From Acinetobacter sp. UBA3106 (lineage in GTDB: Bacteria; Pseudomonadota; Gammaproteobacteria; Pseudomonadales; Moraxellaceae): DNA of 64,000 nt. Where the stretch lies: assembly GCA_002365595.1 (NCBI GenBank), contig DFAM01000015.1, positions 100,195 through 164,194 of the forward strand, in the 5' to 3' direction. The notes under the pieces were generated by a model. It made no database searches. It was not told the DNA's origin and worked only from the letters and a program-made list of their open reading frames with translations. A program made the position numbers and the translations under genes. Shown here in pieces: positions 40,529 through 49,012 of this stretch (position 1 is the stretch's first letter; each line of letters opens with the position of its first letter).

Positions 40529-42379
40529 ATGAGCAAAACTTTTGCTGATTTTTCCCTCGATGAGTCATTAACACAGGCTCTTGAAGGTTTAGGTTTTACT
40601 ACGCCAACTCCTGTACAAGAACAAGCGATTCCAGCTGCACTTGAAGGCAAAGACCTTTTAGTATCAAGCCAAACTGGTTCTGGTAAAACTGCTGCATTCT
40701 TGCTTCCAACATTGAATGCCCTTGCAAATCAAGAAACTTTCGTACCGTTCAAAGAACGTATGAAAGCAGTGACTCAACCTTCTATTTTAGTGATTTCTCC
40801 TACTCGTGAGCTAGCACAACAAGTATGTCAAGATGCGATTGCATTGGTTCGTCATATGAAAGGTGTACGCGTTGCTGCGATCATGGGCGGTATGCCTTTT
40901 GGTAAACAAATCCAGCAGTTAAAAGGTGCGCAAGTTGTTGTTGCGACTCCAGGTCGTTTACTTGACTTGGTGAACCGTCGTCAAATTAAATTGGATAAAG
41001 TTGATTCGTTAATTGTCGATGAAGCTGACCGTATGCTTGACCTAGGTTTCTCTGAAGATTTAGAAGCAATTGGTGATTTGGCTGCAAACCGTAAGCAAAC
41101 ACTTATGTTCTCTGCGACTTTTGCACCGCGTATCATTACGCTTGCTGAACGCATGATGAATGATCCAATGCGTATTTCGATCGAAACTGGTCATTCAACT
41201 AACACTGACATCACTCAGACTTTGCACTGGACTGATGGCTTTGAACACAAGAAAAAATTATTGACTCACTGGTTAAACGAAGAAGACGTTGATCAAGCAG
41301 TGGTATTTGCGTCAACTCAAGAAGACACAGATATGTTGGCTGAAGAACTTGCTGAAGCAGGTTTATCAGTTGTAGCACTTCATGGTGCTATGCCACAAAC
41401 GGTTCGTAACCGTCGTTTACGTAGCATCCGTGAAGGTCGCGCTAAGATTCTGGTTGCAACTGACGTTGCAGCGCGTGGTCTTGACGTACCAACAATTTCT
41501 CACGTAATCAACTTTGGTCTTCCAATGAAGAACGAAGATTATGTACACCGTATTGGTCGTACAGGTCGTGCTGGTCGTACAGGTAAAGCAATTACCCTTG
41601 CAACTTACCGTGAACGCGGCAAGATCCGTGCTTTAGAGGACTTCTTGGAAGCGCGTTTAAACGTTTCTGAAATTGAAGGTCTTGAGCCATCTCCACCTCC
41701 TGCACGTGGTAGCCGTGATGGCGCTGGTCGCGGTCGTGGCCGTGACGGCGGTCGTCGTGATGGCGGTCGTGGTGGTTTCGGCGGCGGTCGTCGTTTTGAA
41801 GGCGAAAGCAACTTCAAACGTCGTGAAGGCGGTGATGATCGTCCACGTCGCAGCTATGATGACAAACCACGTGGTGAACGTCCTGCGTTCGGTGGTGAAG
41901 ATCGTCCACGTCGTGATTTCGGTGATCGTCCACAACGTCGTGAAGGCGGTTTTGGTGATCGTCCACAACGTTCTTTCGATGATCGTCCAAAGCGTGATTT
42001 TGGTGATCGTCCAGCGCCACGTCGCGAAGGCGGTTTCGGTGATCGTCCACAACGTTCTTTTGATGATCGTCCAAAACGTGATTTTGGTGACCGTCCAGCG
42101 CCACGTCGTGAAGGTGGTTTCGGTGATCGTCCACAACGTTCGTTTGGTGACAAACCACGTTCGAATGATGACAACCGTGGTAACCGCGTAGACTATAAAC
42201 CAGCTCGTGAAGGTGGTGATCGTCCACGTCGCGAATTCAATGGTGACCGTCCACAACGTAGCTTTGGTGATCGTCCACAGCGTTCGTTTGGTGATGACCG
42301 TCCTAAGCGTACTTTTGGTGAAGATCGTCCTAAACGCAGTTTTGGTGAAGATCGCCCACGTCGTAAATTTAACGACTAA
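40529..42379 (+). CDS. DEAD-box RNA helicase with RGG/GDRP-repeat tail
   Basis: ATP-dependent RNA helicase of 616 residues. Motifs in order: Q motif region TPTPVQEQAIP (about 25-35), motif I SQTGSGKT (47-54), Ia PTRELAQQ (91-98), Ib TPGRLLDL, II VDEADRM with DEAD at 164-167, III SAT (195-197), then HGAMPQTVRN, ATDVAARGLD and HRIGRTGR. Residues from about 390 to the end form a disordered, basic, glycine/arginine-rich tail with repeated GDRPQRSF, DDRPKRDF and PAPRREGG units, including two and a half copies of a 28-residue repeat. Such tails bind RNA and promote condensation. The family group is RhlE/DeaD-like; cold-shock ribosome assembly is the likely process. Confidence 0.9.
   Translation: MSKTFADFSLDESLTQALEGLGFTTPTPVQEQAIPAALEGKDLLVSSQTGSGKTAAFLLPTLNALANQETFVPFKERMKAVTQPSILVISPTRELAQQVCQDAIALVRHMKGVRVAAIMGGMPFGKQIQQLKGAQVVVATPGRLLDLVNRRQIKLDKVDSLIVDEADRMLDLGFSEDLEAIGDLAANRKQTLMFSATFAPRIITLAERMMNDPMRISIETGHSTNTDITQTLHWTDGFEHKKKLLTHWLNEEDVDQAVVFASTQEDTDMLAEELAEAGLSVVALHGAMPQTVRNRRLRSIREGRAKILVATDVAARGLDVPTISHVINFGLPMKNEDYVHRIGRTGRAGRTGKAITLATYRERGKIRALEDFLEARLNVSEIEGLEPSPPPARGSRDGAGRGRGRDGGRRDGGRGGFGGGRRFEGESNFKRREGGDDRPRRSYDDKPRGERPAFGGEDRPRRDFGDRPQRREGGFGDRPQRSFDDRPKRDFGDRPAPRREGGFGDRPQRSFDDRPKRDFGDRPAPRREGGFGDRPQRSFGDKPRSNDDNRGNRVDYKPAREGGDRPRREFNGDRPQRSFGDRPQRSFGDDRPKRTFGEDRPKRSFGEDRPRRKFND
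41942..42145 (+). repeat. 84-bp in-frame tandem repeat
   Basis: Units of exactly 84 bases begin at 41942, 42026 and 42110 (third incomplete), encoding 28-residue units (EGGFGDRPQRSF, DDRPKRDF, GDRPAPRR). Only a few third-position changes separate the copies, so this is a recent expansion within the helicase tail and likely to vary in copy number. Confidence 0.85.
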
Positions 42380-42400
42380 TAACGTTAGATTTGGATAGTA

Positions 42401-42428
42401 AAAAACCGGTGGAAACACCGGTTTTTTT
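42401..42428 (+). terminator. Helicase terminator with GAAA loop
   Basis: AAAAACCGGTG (42401-42411) and CACCGGTTTTT (42416-42426) with a GAAA tetraloop and a T run. It starts 22 bases past the stop codon. Confidence 0.9.
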
Positions 42429-42499
42429 ATGGGATTAATCTTTGATCTTATCGAATAAAAATGTATACTAAGTCATATTTTATTTTAATTCTGTTAAGT

Positions 42500-42619
42500 A
42501 TGAATAATGAATCTCATCATTATGTCTGGAATTTTAATCAAGAGGTGATTATGCCTTATATTGGTTTGATTTTATTACTCGGCAATATTGCGTACTATAT
42601 TTATAATTCTTTTCTGTAA
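42500..42619 (+). CDS. Possible tiny membrane protein
   Basis: Frame of 39 codons from the ATG at 42500 with a hydrophobic C-terminal half (PYIGLILLLGNIAYYIYNSFL). A good AGAGGTGA ribosome site lies before an internal ATG at 42551, which gives a 22-residue single membrane helix. Either form would be a small membrane peptide; the well-placed ribosome site is the only real support. It lies between the helicase terminator and the mla operon, so it would have its own promoter. No homologue is known to me. Confidence 0.35.
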   Translation: MNNESHHYVWNFNQEVIMPYIGLILLLGNIAYYIYNSFL

Positions 42620-42766
42620 TACAGTATCCTGTTTGTTAAAATAATTGCACGAAAATTAAAAAATTAAAAATTATGGTAAAGCGGTTGCTTTTTCTCTAAA
42701 GGTAACATTTTAAACCTGAATCCTTTATAGTATGCATGCTGAAAAAATGTAGGAAAACGCTCAGCT

Positions 42767-43585
42767 ATGAATAATCCAGTATCCCCGAAATCTCAATCCC
42801 TGATCGAGATTAAAAATCTGAGCTTTAAACGAGGGGAACGTATCATTTATGACAATGTCAATTTAACCATTCGTCGTGGTCAAATCACTGCCATTATGGG
42901 ACCTTCCGGCACAGGCAAAACTACTTTGCTGCGCCTGATTGGCGGGCAGCTTATTCCAGATCAAGGCCAGGTTTTGCTGGATGGCAAAGATATTGCGCGC
43001 ATGTCACGTGCTGAGCTGTTTGCCGCACGAGCACGTATGGGCATGCTATTTCAAAGTGGTGCTTTGTTTACCGATATGACCACCTATGAAAATGTGGCGT
43101 TTCCACTTCGTGCGCATACCCAATTACCGGAACACCTGATTGCTGAAATTGTGGCATTAAAGCTAGAATCGGTGGGTTTACGTGGGGCTGAACAGTTGAT
43201 GCCTACAGAATTGTCCGGCGGTATGAACCGTCGTGTGGCTTTGGCCCGTGCAATTGCACTGGATCCGGAACTGATTATGTATGACGAGCCATTTGCAGGT
43301 CAGGACCCGATTGTGATGGGGGTATTAACCCGTTTAATCCGTTCCCTGCGTGAAGCTTTGGATTTAACTACGATTATTGTCTCACATGATGTTGCGGAAA
43401 CATTATCGATTGCGGACTACATTTATGTCGTGGCTGAAGGCAAAGTTCAGGGCGAGGGTACACCGGCTGAACTTAAACAGCATGCTTCGCCTTTTGTCCG
43501 TCAATTTCTGACCGGCGCACTTGAAGGTCCGGTTGACTATCAGTTTAGCCATCAAGCTTATTTAAGTGATGAGGTGCGTTCATGA
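42767..43585 (+). CDS. mlaF: Mla phospholipid transporter ATP-binding protein MlaF
   Basis: Cytoplasmic ATPase of the MlaFEDB complex that moves phospholipids between inner and outer membrane to maintain lipid asymmetry. The 272-residue protein has Walker A GPSGTGKTT (45-53), the Q-loop LFQSGALF, the ABC signature LSGGM with MNRRVALARAIAL, and Walker B LIMYDEPF, followed by the switch His in IIVSHDV. It has a C-terminal extension (FVRQFLTGALEGPVDYQFSHQAYL) as in other MlaF proteins. It overlaps mlaE by four bases (ATGA), so the operon is tightly coupled. AGGAAAAC precedes the start. Confidence 0.95.
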   Translation: MNNPVSPKSQSLIEIKNLSFKRGERIIYDNVNLTIRRGQITAIMGPSGTGKTTLLRLIGGQLIPDQGQVLLDGKDIARMSRAELFAARARMGMLFQSGALFTDMTTYENVAFPLRAHTQLPEHLIAEIVALKLESVGLRGAEQLMPTELSGGMNRRVALARAIALDPELIMYDEPFAGQDPIVMGVLTRLIRSLREALDLTTIIVSHDVAETLSIADYIYVVAEGKVQGEGTPAELKQHASPFVRQFLTGALEGPVDYQFSHQAYLSDEVRS

Positions 43586-44361
43586 ATGCCATTGCCTTAT
43601 TAGGTAGACGCGTTATTGAACGTGTACGTGGTATAGGTGTAGCAACCCAGATGTTGCTGCAAATTCTATTTTCGATGCCATCTAAAGGTGGTTTTCAGCG
43701 CTTTATTTACCAAATCTATCGTGTCGGAGTGATGTCATTATTAATCATCTCGGTTTCTGGTTTATTTATTGGTTTGGTGTTGGGCCTGCAAGGTTATTCC
43801 ATTTTGGTCAATGTCGGCTCTGAAGCGATGTTGGGAACCATGGTTTCGCTGACTTTATTGCGTGAATTGGCTCCTGTGGTTGCAGCGCTGTTATTTGCCG
43901 GGCGTGCCGGTTCTGCATTGACCGCCGAAATTGGTCTAATGAAAGCGACAGAGCAGCTTTCCAGTATGGAAATGATTGGGGTTGATCCGCTCAAGCGCAT
44001 TGTTTCGCCTCGTTTATGGGCCGGTATTGTCAGTTTGCCAATGCTTACCGTGGTTTTTGCGGCCATTGGTATTTTGGGCGGTAAAATGGTCGGGGTTGAT
44101 TTCCTGGGTGTGGATGAAGGTTCTTACTGGAGTGGCATGCAAAGCAGTGTGCAATTCTATAAAGACATCTTTAATGGCACCATTATCAAGAGTTTTGTTT
44201 TTGCATTAATTTGCACATGGATTGCGGTATATCAGGGTTATGCTTGTGTGCCTACATCAGAAGGGATTGCAACATCTACAACACGTACCGTGGTGTATTC
44301 GTCGCTATGTGTTTTAGGTTTTGATTTCGTGTTGACTGCGGTCATGTTCGGAGGTGTTTAA
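43582..44361 (+). CDS. mlaE: Mla transporter permease MlaE
   Basis: Inner-membrane permease of 259 residues with about five membrane helices, belonging to the MlaE/YrbE family. Conserved region is LTLLRELAPVVAALLFAGRAGSALTAEIGLMKATEQLSSMEMIGVDPLKRIVSPR, the central loop facing MlaF. The N-terminus begins MNAIALLGRRVIERVRGIG, amphipathic. Start and mlaF stop share ATGA; its stop overlaps the mlaD start by one base (TAATG). In Acinetobacter the system has been studied for its role in lipid transport and drug tolerance. Confidence 0.95.
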   Translation: MNAIALLGRRVIERVRGIGVATQMLLQILFSMPSKGGFQRFIYQIYRVGVMSLLIISVSGLFIGLVLGLQGYSILVNVGSEAMLGTMVSLTLLRELAPVVAALLFAGRAGSALTAEIGLMKATEQLSSMEMIGVDPLKRIVSPRLWAGIVSLPMLTVVFAAIGILGGKMVGVDFLGVDEGSYWSGMQSSVQFYKDIFNGTIIKSFVFALICTWIAVYQGYACVPTSEGIATSTTRTVVYSSLCVLGFDFVLTAVMFGGV

Positions 44362-45032
44362 TGAAATCACGTACTAGTGAGCTGGCCGTAGGCATTTTTG
44401 TCATTATCTTTGGGGTAGCATTATTTTTCCTGGCCATGAAAGTGAGCGGTCTGGTGGGAACGAACCTGCGAGACAGCTATAACATGACAGCAAGTTTTGA
44501 TAACGTGAACGGCCTGAAACCGCGCGCTAAAGTGACCATGAGTGGTGTTACCATCGGTCGTGTTACCGATATTACCCTTGATCCGGTATCACGCTTGGCA
44601 ACGGTACATTTTGACTTGGATGGCAAGTTAACTTCTTTCAATACAGAGCAGCTGAAAAAGGTGAAAGCCAATGCGCTGGAAGAGTTGCGCTATAGCACAG
44701 AATACAGCGAAGCAGATCCTGCTAAACAAAAAGAAATGGAAAAGCAACTTGCTGATAACATGAACTCCATCACCAGTATCGATGAAGATGCTTACATTAT
44801 GGTTGCGACCAATGGTTTATTGGGTGAAAAATATTTGAAAGTGGTGCCAGGTGGTGGCCTGAACTATATCAAACGTGGTGAAAGCATTCCTAATACCCAA
44901 GGCACCATGGATCTTGAAGATCTGATTAGTAAATTTATTACTGGCGGTGCGGGCAAGTCATCAGCTAAAGCGGCGGAAGAAAAAACATCAACTGAATCAA
45001 CAGAAGATGCACAACCTTCATTTGTTGAATAA
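44361..45032 (+). CDS. mlaD: Mla substrate-binding MCE protein MlaD
   Basis: Membrane-anchored MCE-domain protein that forms a hexameric ring in the periplasm around the lipid channel. The product is 223 residues: one membrane helix (about 7-29, ELAVGIFVIIFGVALFFLAMKV), then the MCE domain with FDNVNGLKPRAKVTMSGVTIGRVTDITLDP and a DAYIMVATNGLLGEKYLKVVPGG block. An insertion (about 94-133, including EADPAKQKEMEKQLADNMNS) is longer than in E. coli MlaD, and Acinetobacter MlaD is known to carry such an insertion. The C-terminal tail is Ser/Lys-rich. It follows mlaE with a one-base overlap. Confidence 0.94.
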   Translation: MKSRTSELAVGIFVIIFGVALFFLAMKVSGLVGTNLRDSYNMTASFDNVNGLKPRAKVTMSGVTIGRVTDITLDPVSRLATVHFDLDGKLTSFNTEQLKKVKANALEELRYSTEYSEADPAKQKEMEKQLADNMNSITSIDEDAYIMVATNGLLGEKYLKVVPGGGLNYIKRGESIPNTQGTMDLEDLISKFITGGAGKSSAKAAEEKTSTESTEDAQPSFVE

Positions 45033-45048
45033 TTTTGAGGAGAATTTA

Positions 45049-45675
45049 ATGAATACCTTACTTAAACATACACTTGGCATAAGTGTTTTATCAACAATGA
45101 TGGCGAGTACTGCATTTGCACAACCAACTCAAACGCCTCCAGCTTTTGTAAAAAAAGTGGCGGATGGTCTGATTAGCCGTTTAAAAGCAGATAATTCAAA
45201 ATTGCAAAACAACCCGGCTGCGGTGAAAGCCATTGTGCGTCAAAACCTTGACCCTTATATTGATTCGCAAGCCTTTACTCGTCTGGTGATGGGAACTTAT
45301 GCAACCAATCAGTACAGTACTGCTGCTCAGCGTGCGCAGTTTGAACGTAATTTCCGTGAAACTTTAATCGAAAATTACGGTACAGCTTTTGCTAAATATA
45401 CCAACCAGAGTTATAGCCTGCGTCCATATAAAGAAACCAATAGCAAAAATCCTGTAGTCACGATTGATTTCAACAATAAAGGTGAAAAGATTCCAGTCTC
45501 TTTCCAGTTGGTGGATAAAGGCAATCAATGGAAAGTACGCAATATCAATGTCTCTGGCATTGATTTAGGGTTACAGTTCCGTAATCAGTTTGCTGCAACG
45601 GTAAAACGTAATGGTGGCAATATCGATAAAGCCATTGCGAACTTTGAGCCAGATGCATCTGTAGATAAAAAATAA
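45049..45675 (+). CDS. mlaC: Mla periplasmic phospholipid carrier MlaC
   Basis: Soluble periplasmic protein that carries phospholipids between MlaA at the outer membrane and MlaD. The start at 45049 follows a strong GAGGAGAA ribosome site 16 bases after mlaD; an open frame extending further upstream overlaps mlaD and is not used. The 208-residue product has a signal peptide (about 1-24, cleaved after AFA) and the MlaC domain: NPAAVKAIVRQNLDPYIDSQAF, ERNFRETLIENYGTAFAKYTNQSY and VSFQLVDKGNQWKVRNINVSGIDLGLQFRNQF. Confidence 0.94.
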   Translation: MNTLLKHTLGISVLSTMMASTAFAQPTQTPPAFVKKVADGLISRLKADNSKLQNNPAAVKAIVRQNLDPYIDSQAFTRLVMGTYATNQYSTAAQRAQFERNFRETLIENYGTAFAKYTNQSYSLRPYKETNSKNPVVTIDFNNKGEKIPVSFQLVDKGNQWKVRNINVSGIDLGLQFRNQFAATVKRNGGNIDKAIANFEPDASVDKK

Positions 45676-45692
45676 CTGAGCAGGATGGTGTC

Positions 45693-45983
45693 GTGATTCA
45701 ATTCATTGATCAGGAATTGCAGGTTTCTGGAAAAATAGATTATGCCAATGCAGAGGCCTATTACCAGCAAGGTTTGAAACTGATTCAATCTCAGAATCAG
45801 TTTCCCGTGGTGGTCAATCTGGCACAGCTGGAACAAGGCAGTACCTTGGCTTTGGCAGTCTTGGTGCGCTGGTTACGCCAGACACCGAAAGCTCAAGGCC
45901 TGCAATTTAAAGCGGTTCCTGAGAAAATGATGAAAATCATTCAGGCCTGTCATTTGCAAGATGATCTGCAATTGATTGCCTGA
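45693..45983 (+). CDS. mlaB: Mla accessory STAS-domain protein MlaB
   Basis: Cytoplasmic STAS-domain protein of 96 residues that binds MlaF and stabilises its dimer. The start is GTG at 45693 with AGGATGG before it; no ATG is available. The STAS pattern is seen in VSGKIDYANAEAYYQQGLKLI, PVVVNLAQLEQGSTLALAVLVRWLRQT (with the conserved Ser/Thr at the helix start) and GLQFKAVPEKMMKIIQACHLQDDL. It is the last gene of the five-gene mlaFEDCB operon, 17 bases after mlaC and followed by a terminator. Confidence 0.88.
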   Translation: MIQFIDQELQVSGKIDYANAEAYYQQGLKLIQSQNQFPVVVNLAQLEQGSTLALAVLVRWLRQTPKAQGLQFKAVPEKMMKIIQACHLQDDLQLIA

Positions 45984-45989
45984 ACACAT

Positions 45990-46016
45990 AAAAAAGCACC
46001 GTAAGGTGCTTTTTTA
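45990..46016. terminator. Terminator after mlaB
   Basis: AAAAAGCACC (45991-46000) and GGTGCTTTTT (46005-46014) with a 4-base loop and T/A flanks, bidirectional in form. Confidence 0.85.
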
Positions 46017-46091
46017 TTGTCTGCAAATAGGTATTTATCAAATCCGGAGCGTTTCTTGCACTTCGCTTTGAAGCAGTGCTTCAAAGTTTGC

Positions 46092-47105
46092 TCAAATCCA
46101 TTTCTTCCAGCGGAAATAGGCCAGTGGTCCAATCAAGAAGGCGAGCAAAATAATACTGACCAAAATAAAACTGGTCGCGCCTTTGGCGAAAGGTAATACA
46201 TCGGTATTCATACCATAGACACTGGCCACCAGCATCGGTGGCGCAAGCATGCTTGGCAGAATCGAGAATCGACGGATGGTATCGTTCTGTTCGGTATTAA
46301 TGAATCCGGAGGTGGTATCCAGCAAGAATCGAACCTTCTGGAATAAGAACGCATCATGTTCTACTAAAGACCGAACATCTTCACTCAGTTCTCGAATATC
46401 GGCATCGTAAATATGACTGCCTAATGCACGTGGACGAGAAAGGAAAGTCAGGACACGACGCAAATCGATTAAACACAACTGTGCTTTTCCAAGCATGTCT
46501 TCTAATTGTGCCAGCCGGGTAATCATGTCATCCAGATCGAGAATCTGTTCACGATGGCGGTTGTTCAGCACTTCTGTGGAGTATTTTTCCAGGTCTTTGT
46601 GGATATCTTCCAGAATATCCGCAAGCTCATCCAGTTTGGCTTCCAGCAAGCCAAGTAAAACCCAGGTCGGGTCCTTGTAATCAATTTCGTAATCATTACG
46701 ACGTGCACGGGCACGAAAGGCACGAAAGGCCACCAGCTTTTCACCACGTAGGGTAAACAGGTGTTCTTTGTGCAGAATAAAGGCCACCGTTTGCACCGTG
46801 GCTAAAATACTTGAATCTTCGTCGCTTTCACCATCAACCTGAAAGTTTTTATTTTTGGTTAAAAAGTAGGTGCTGATATGTAAAATACCGTCATCATCAC
46901 GGTAAAATCGTGCCGATGAAGAAATGTCTTCTAAAGATTTTAGCGTGGGTAAATTTTGCTCATAGGCATCCAAGACCCATTGTTGTTCTTCTTGTGAGGG
47001 AGCAATCAAGTCAATCCACACTAAATCCTGATGCAGATCAAAACCGCCATTAATAGTGGCATCTTCCAAACTACCGCGCTCTGTGGCGTAAAAGGCTTCA
47101 AGCAT
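46092..47105 (-). CDS. corA: CorA family divalent-cation transporter
   Basis: Pentameric magnesium/cobalt channel protein of 337 residues. The long N-terminal cytoplasmic helical domain (about 1-275) ends in two C-terminal membrane helices (about 280-300 and 312-332). The signature YGMNTDVLPFAKG between the helices contains the GMN filter motif. The domain ends with a basic tail RWKKWI. CorA, ZntB and similar proteins are hard to separate from motifs; the GMN suggests Mg2+ transport. It is convergent with mlaB and divergent from the LOG gene. Confidence 0.9.
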   Translation of the reverse strand: MLEAFYATERGSLEDATINGGFDLHQDLVWIDLIAPSQEEQQWVLDAYEQNLPTLKSLEDISSSARFYRDDDGILHISTYFLTKNKNFQVDGESDEDSSILATVQTVAFILHKEHLFTLRGEKLVAFRAFRARARRNDYEIDYKDPTWVLLGLLEAKLDELADILEDIHKDLEKYSTEVLNNRHREQILDLDDMITRLAQLEDMLGKAQLCLIDLRRVLTFLSRPRALGSHIYDADIRELSEDVRSLVEHDAFLFQKVRFLLDTTSGFINTEQNDTIRRFSILPSMLAPPMLVASVYGMNTDVLPFAKGATSFILVSIILLAFLIGPLAYFRWKKWI

Positions 47106-47257
47106 GCTGTCTTTTCTCCCTTGCGCAGTATGGGTTAATTGATGGGTGTATTTTAGACAAGGAATTCAATAAAAACACTGATTCAATCGCTTTTTTATTA
47201 AAAAATCTCCTGAAAATTTACTTTATTATTATGACATCAGTAAAACATGGTGAAAAA

Positions 47258-47851
47258 ATGACGAAATCAATCGCAATTTTTTGTGGCTCTGCCGTTGGTA
47301 CAGATTCCATTTTTTTAGATACCGCGCAAAAAATGGGACAAACCATTGCCCAGCAAGGTAAAACGCTGGTCTATGGCGGTGGACGTTCCGGCTTGATGGG
47401 GGTAGTGGCAGACAGTGCCTTGCAGGCGGGTGGCAAAGTCATTGGCGTGATTCCAAATGCCTTGGTCGATCGTGAGCTGGCTCATCCGCATTTAACCGAA
47501 TTGCATGTGGTAAGCAATATGCATGAACGTAAAACCAAAATGTCGGAACTTTCCGATGCCTTTATTGCCATGCCAGGTGGTGCAGGGACGCTGGAAGAAA
47601 TTTTTGAGCAATGGACCTGGGCACAACTGGGCATCCATTTAAAACCGTGTGCCTTTTTAAATGTGGCCGGTTTTTATGATGATTTATTGAAATTTATCCA
47701 AATGACCACCGTCAAAGGTTTTACCCATACACGTTTTGCGGACAGCATTATTGCTTCAGATTCAATTGAAGAGATTTTGCAGCAGTTTGATGAATATGAG
47801 GCACCACAGCCGAAATGGGGTATGGTCGATCAGCAAGCGTTGGTGAAATAA
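47258..47851 (+). CDS. LOG family protein (phosphoribohydrolase-like)
   Basis: Rossmann-fold protein of 197 residues matching the LOG (lonely guy)/TIGR00730 family. The catalytic signature PGGAGTLEEIFEQWTWAQLG is visible, as is YGGGRSGLMGVVADSALQAGG near the start, both for nucleotide binding. LOG proteins cut N6-modified adenosine monophosphate or AMP at the ribose bond. I start at the ATG at 47258 (GGTGA 5 bases earlier); a frame from 47231 is not preferred. The Nudix gene starts three bases after the stop, so the two are co-transcribed, suggesting a nucleotide clean-up role. Confidence 0.9.
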   Translation: MTKSIAIFCGSAVGTDSIFLDTAQKMGQTIAQQGKTLVYGGGRSGLMGVVADSALQAGGKVIGVIPNALVDRELAHPHLTELHVVSNMHERKTKMSELSDAFIAMPGGAGTLEEIFEQWTWAQLGIHLKPCAFLNVAGFYDDLLKFIQMTTVKGFTHTRFADSIIASDSIEEILQQFDEYEAPQPKWGMVDQQALVK

Positions 47852-47853
47852 AC

Positions 47854-48261
47854 ATGAAAGTGATTACAGTTGCTGCGGCAATTATTTTAAATGATCAACA
47901 GCAACTTTTAGTGGTACGTAAACGTGATACTTCATGCTTTATGCAGGTGGGTGGCAAGCTGGAACCCGATGAGCCACCTGAAGCGACCATGCTGCGTGAA
48001 ATTCAAGAAGAAATTGGTTGTCAGGCTTCAATTCAACACTTTGTCGGACGTTTTGAAACGGCGACCGCCAATGAGCCGGATCATCAGCTGGTCAGTTATG
48101 TTTATCATGTAACTTTAGACCATGCTCCAAAAATCGATGCAGAAATTGCCGAAATGAAGTGGGTCGATCTGGATGATTTACATACTCAACTGGCACCTTT
48201 GACCCGTGAAATTGTTATGCCTTGGGTGAAGCGGTTTTTAACAGAAAGCATTTTGTCCTGA
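47854..48261 (+). CDS. Nudix hydrolase
   Basis: Small pyrophosphohydrolase of 135 residues, start at the ATG at 47854. A complete Nudix box is seen from Gly34 to Cys56: GKLEPDE then seven residues and REIQEEIGC, with the metal-binding glutamates 52 and 53. The product belongs to the general Nudix fold that cleaves nucleoside diphosphates linked to another group; the target cannot be told. It starts 3 bases after the LOG gene stop and is probably translated from the same message. The final residues PWVKRFLTESI are hydrophobic-aromatic. Confidence 0.9.
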   Translation: MKVITVAAAIILNDQQQLLVVRKRDTSCFMQVGGKLEPDEPPEATMLREIQEEIGCQASIQHFVGRFETATANEPDHQLVSYVYHVTLDHAPKIDAEIAEMKWVDLDDLHTQLAPLTREIVMPWVKRFLTESILS

Positions 48262-48342
48262 TTGATAAAATCATTCTCTCTCAAGGATGAGTACGCTTCT
48301 GCAAGCGGATAAAAGGAAATCAGTAGGCTTTCTTTCCAAAGA

Positions 48343-48975
48343 TTAAATCTCTGCACTCGCGATACACGCTGCATAAACTTTTTGACAACCCAATTCTTCA
48401 AGTTTTTGTTTTAAGGCATGCAGTGAACTGCCTGTAGTCACCACATCATCCAGCATCAATACCTTGCGGTAACGGACTTTGGACGTTGCTGCTATCATGA
48501 ATTGCTGGTCAATTTGGTCTAATCGTTCAATGCGGCTTAAGCCTTTTTGCGAATGTTGCGCCAGTCGAGCAACCGGTTGCCAGACGGGAATATTCAGATG
48601 TTTTGCCAATATCTTTGCAACCAGCAAAGACTGGTTATAGCCGCGTTCGGCCAGCCGTTGATGGGAAATCGGCATCGGCACAATGGCCTGAATTTTGGGT
48701 AATTTCAGGTTAATCAGTGAGCCAGCAAGCAGGGTTTGAAAATGCAGCTGTTGTTCATATTTGAATTTCTGAATAATACGATCTATTGGATAGTCATAAT
48801 GACAGGCCACCTGGATATCCATTTCCTGTCGCTGAATGCTCTGTTTCAACCACGGCAATTGCTGCCAGCAATCGGTACAGACTGAATGGTGTTGCTGTCG
48901 ATCGATTCCGCAGAGCAGGCAAGGGGAAAGGCTTTGCACACCTTTGTGAAGCAGTTGATTGAGGAATTGGAGCAT
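48343..48975 (-). CDS. comF: ComF family phosphoribosyltransferase-like protein
   Basis: Protein of 210 residues that in naturally competent bacteria is needed for DNA uptake. It begins with a zinc-finger-like region (CLLCGIDRQQHHSVCTDCW) and ends with the phosphoribosyltransferase core, in which the PRPP loop is VLMLDDVVTTGSSLHAL. Between them is the conserved IVPMPISHQRLAERGYNQSLLVAK. Acinetobacter are often naturally transformable, so the link is plausible. It is the last of a minus-strand group recG - unknown gene - comF with gaps of 16 and 37 bases. Confidence 0.9.
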   Translation of the reverse strand: MLQFLNQLLHKGVQSLSPCLLCGIDRQQHHSVCTDCWQQLPWLKQSIQRQEMDIQVACHYDYPIDRIIQKFKYEQQLHFQTLLAGSLINLKLPKIQAIVPMPISHQRLAERGYNQSLLVAKILAKHLNIPVWQPVARLAQHSQKGLSRIERLDQIDQQFMIAATSKVRYRKVLMLDDVVTTGSSLHALKQKLEELGCQKVYAACIASAEI

Positions 48976-49012
48976 AGTGTTTTCTTATTTTAATGATTTT
49001 ATGATTGGTATT

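Noticed and set aside
41854..42174. Possible CRISPR-like array because of regularly spaced repeats
   Set aside because: The 84-base repeats are contiguous, in frame and coding; there are no unique spacers and no cas genes.
41657..42418. Long minus-strand open frame (253 codons) over the helicase tail
   Set aside because: It mirrors the repetitive GDRP/RGG codons on the other strand, has a Thr/Trp/Ile low-complexity composition and no ribosome site. A shadow of the repeat.
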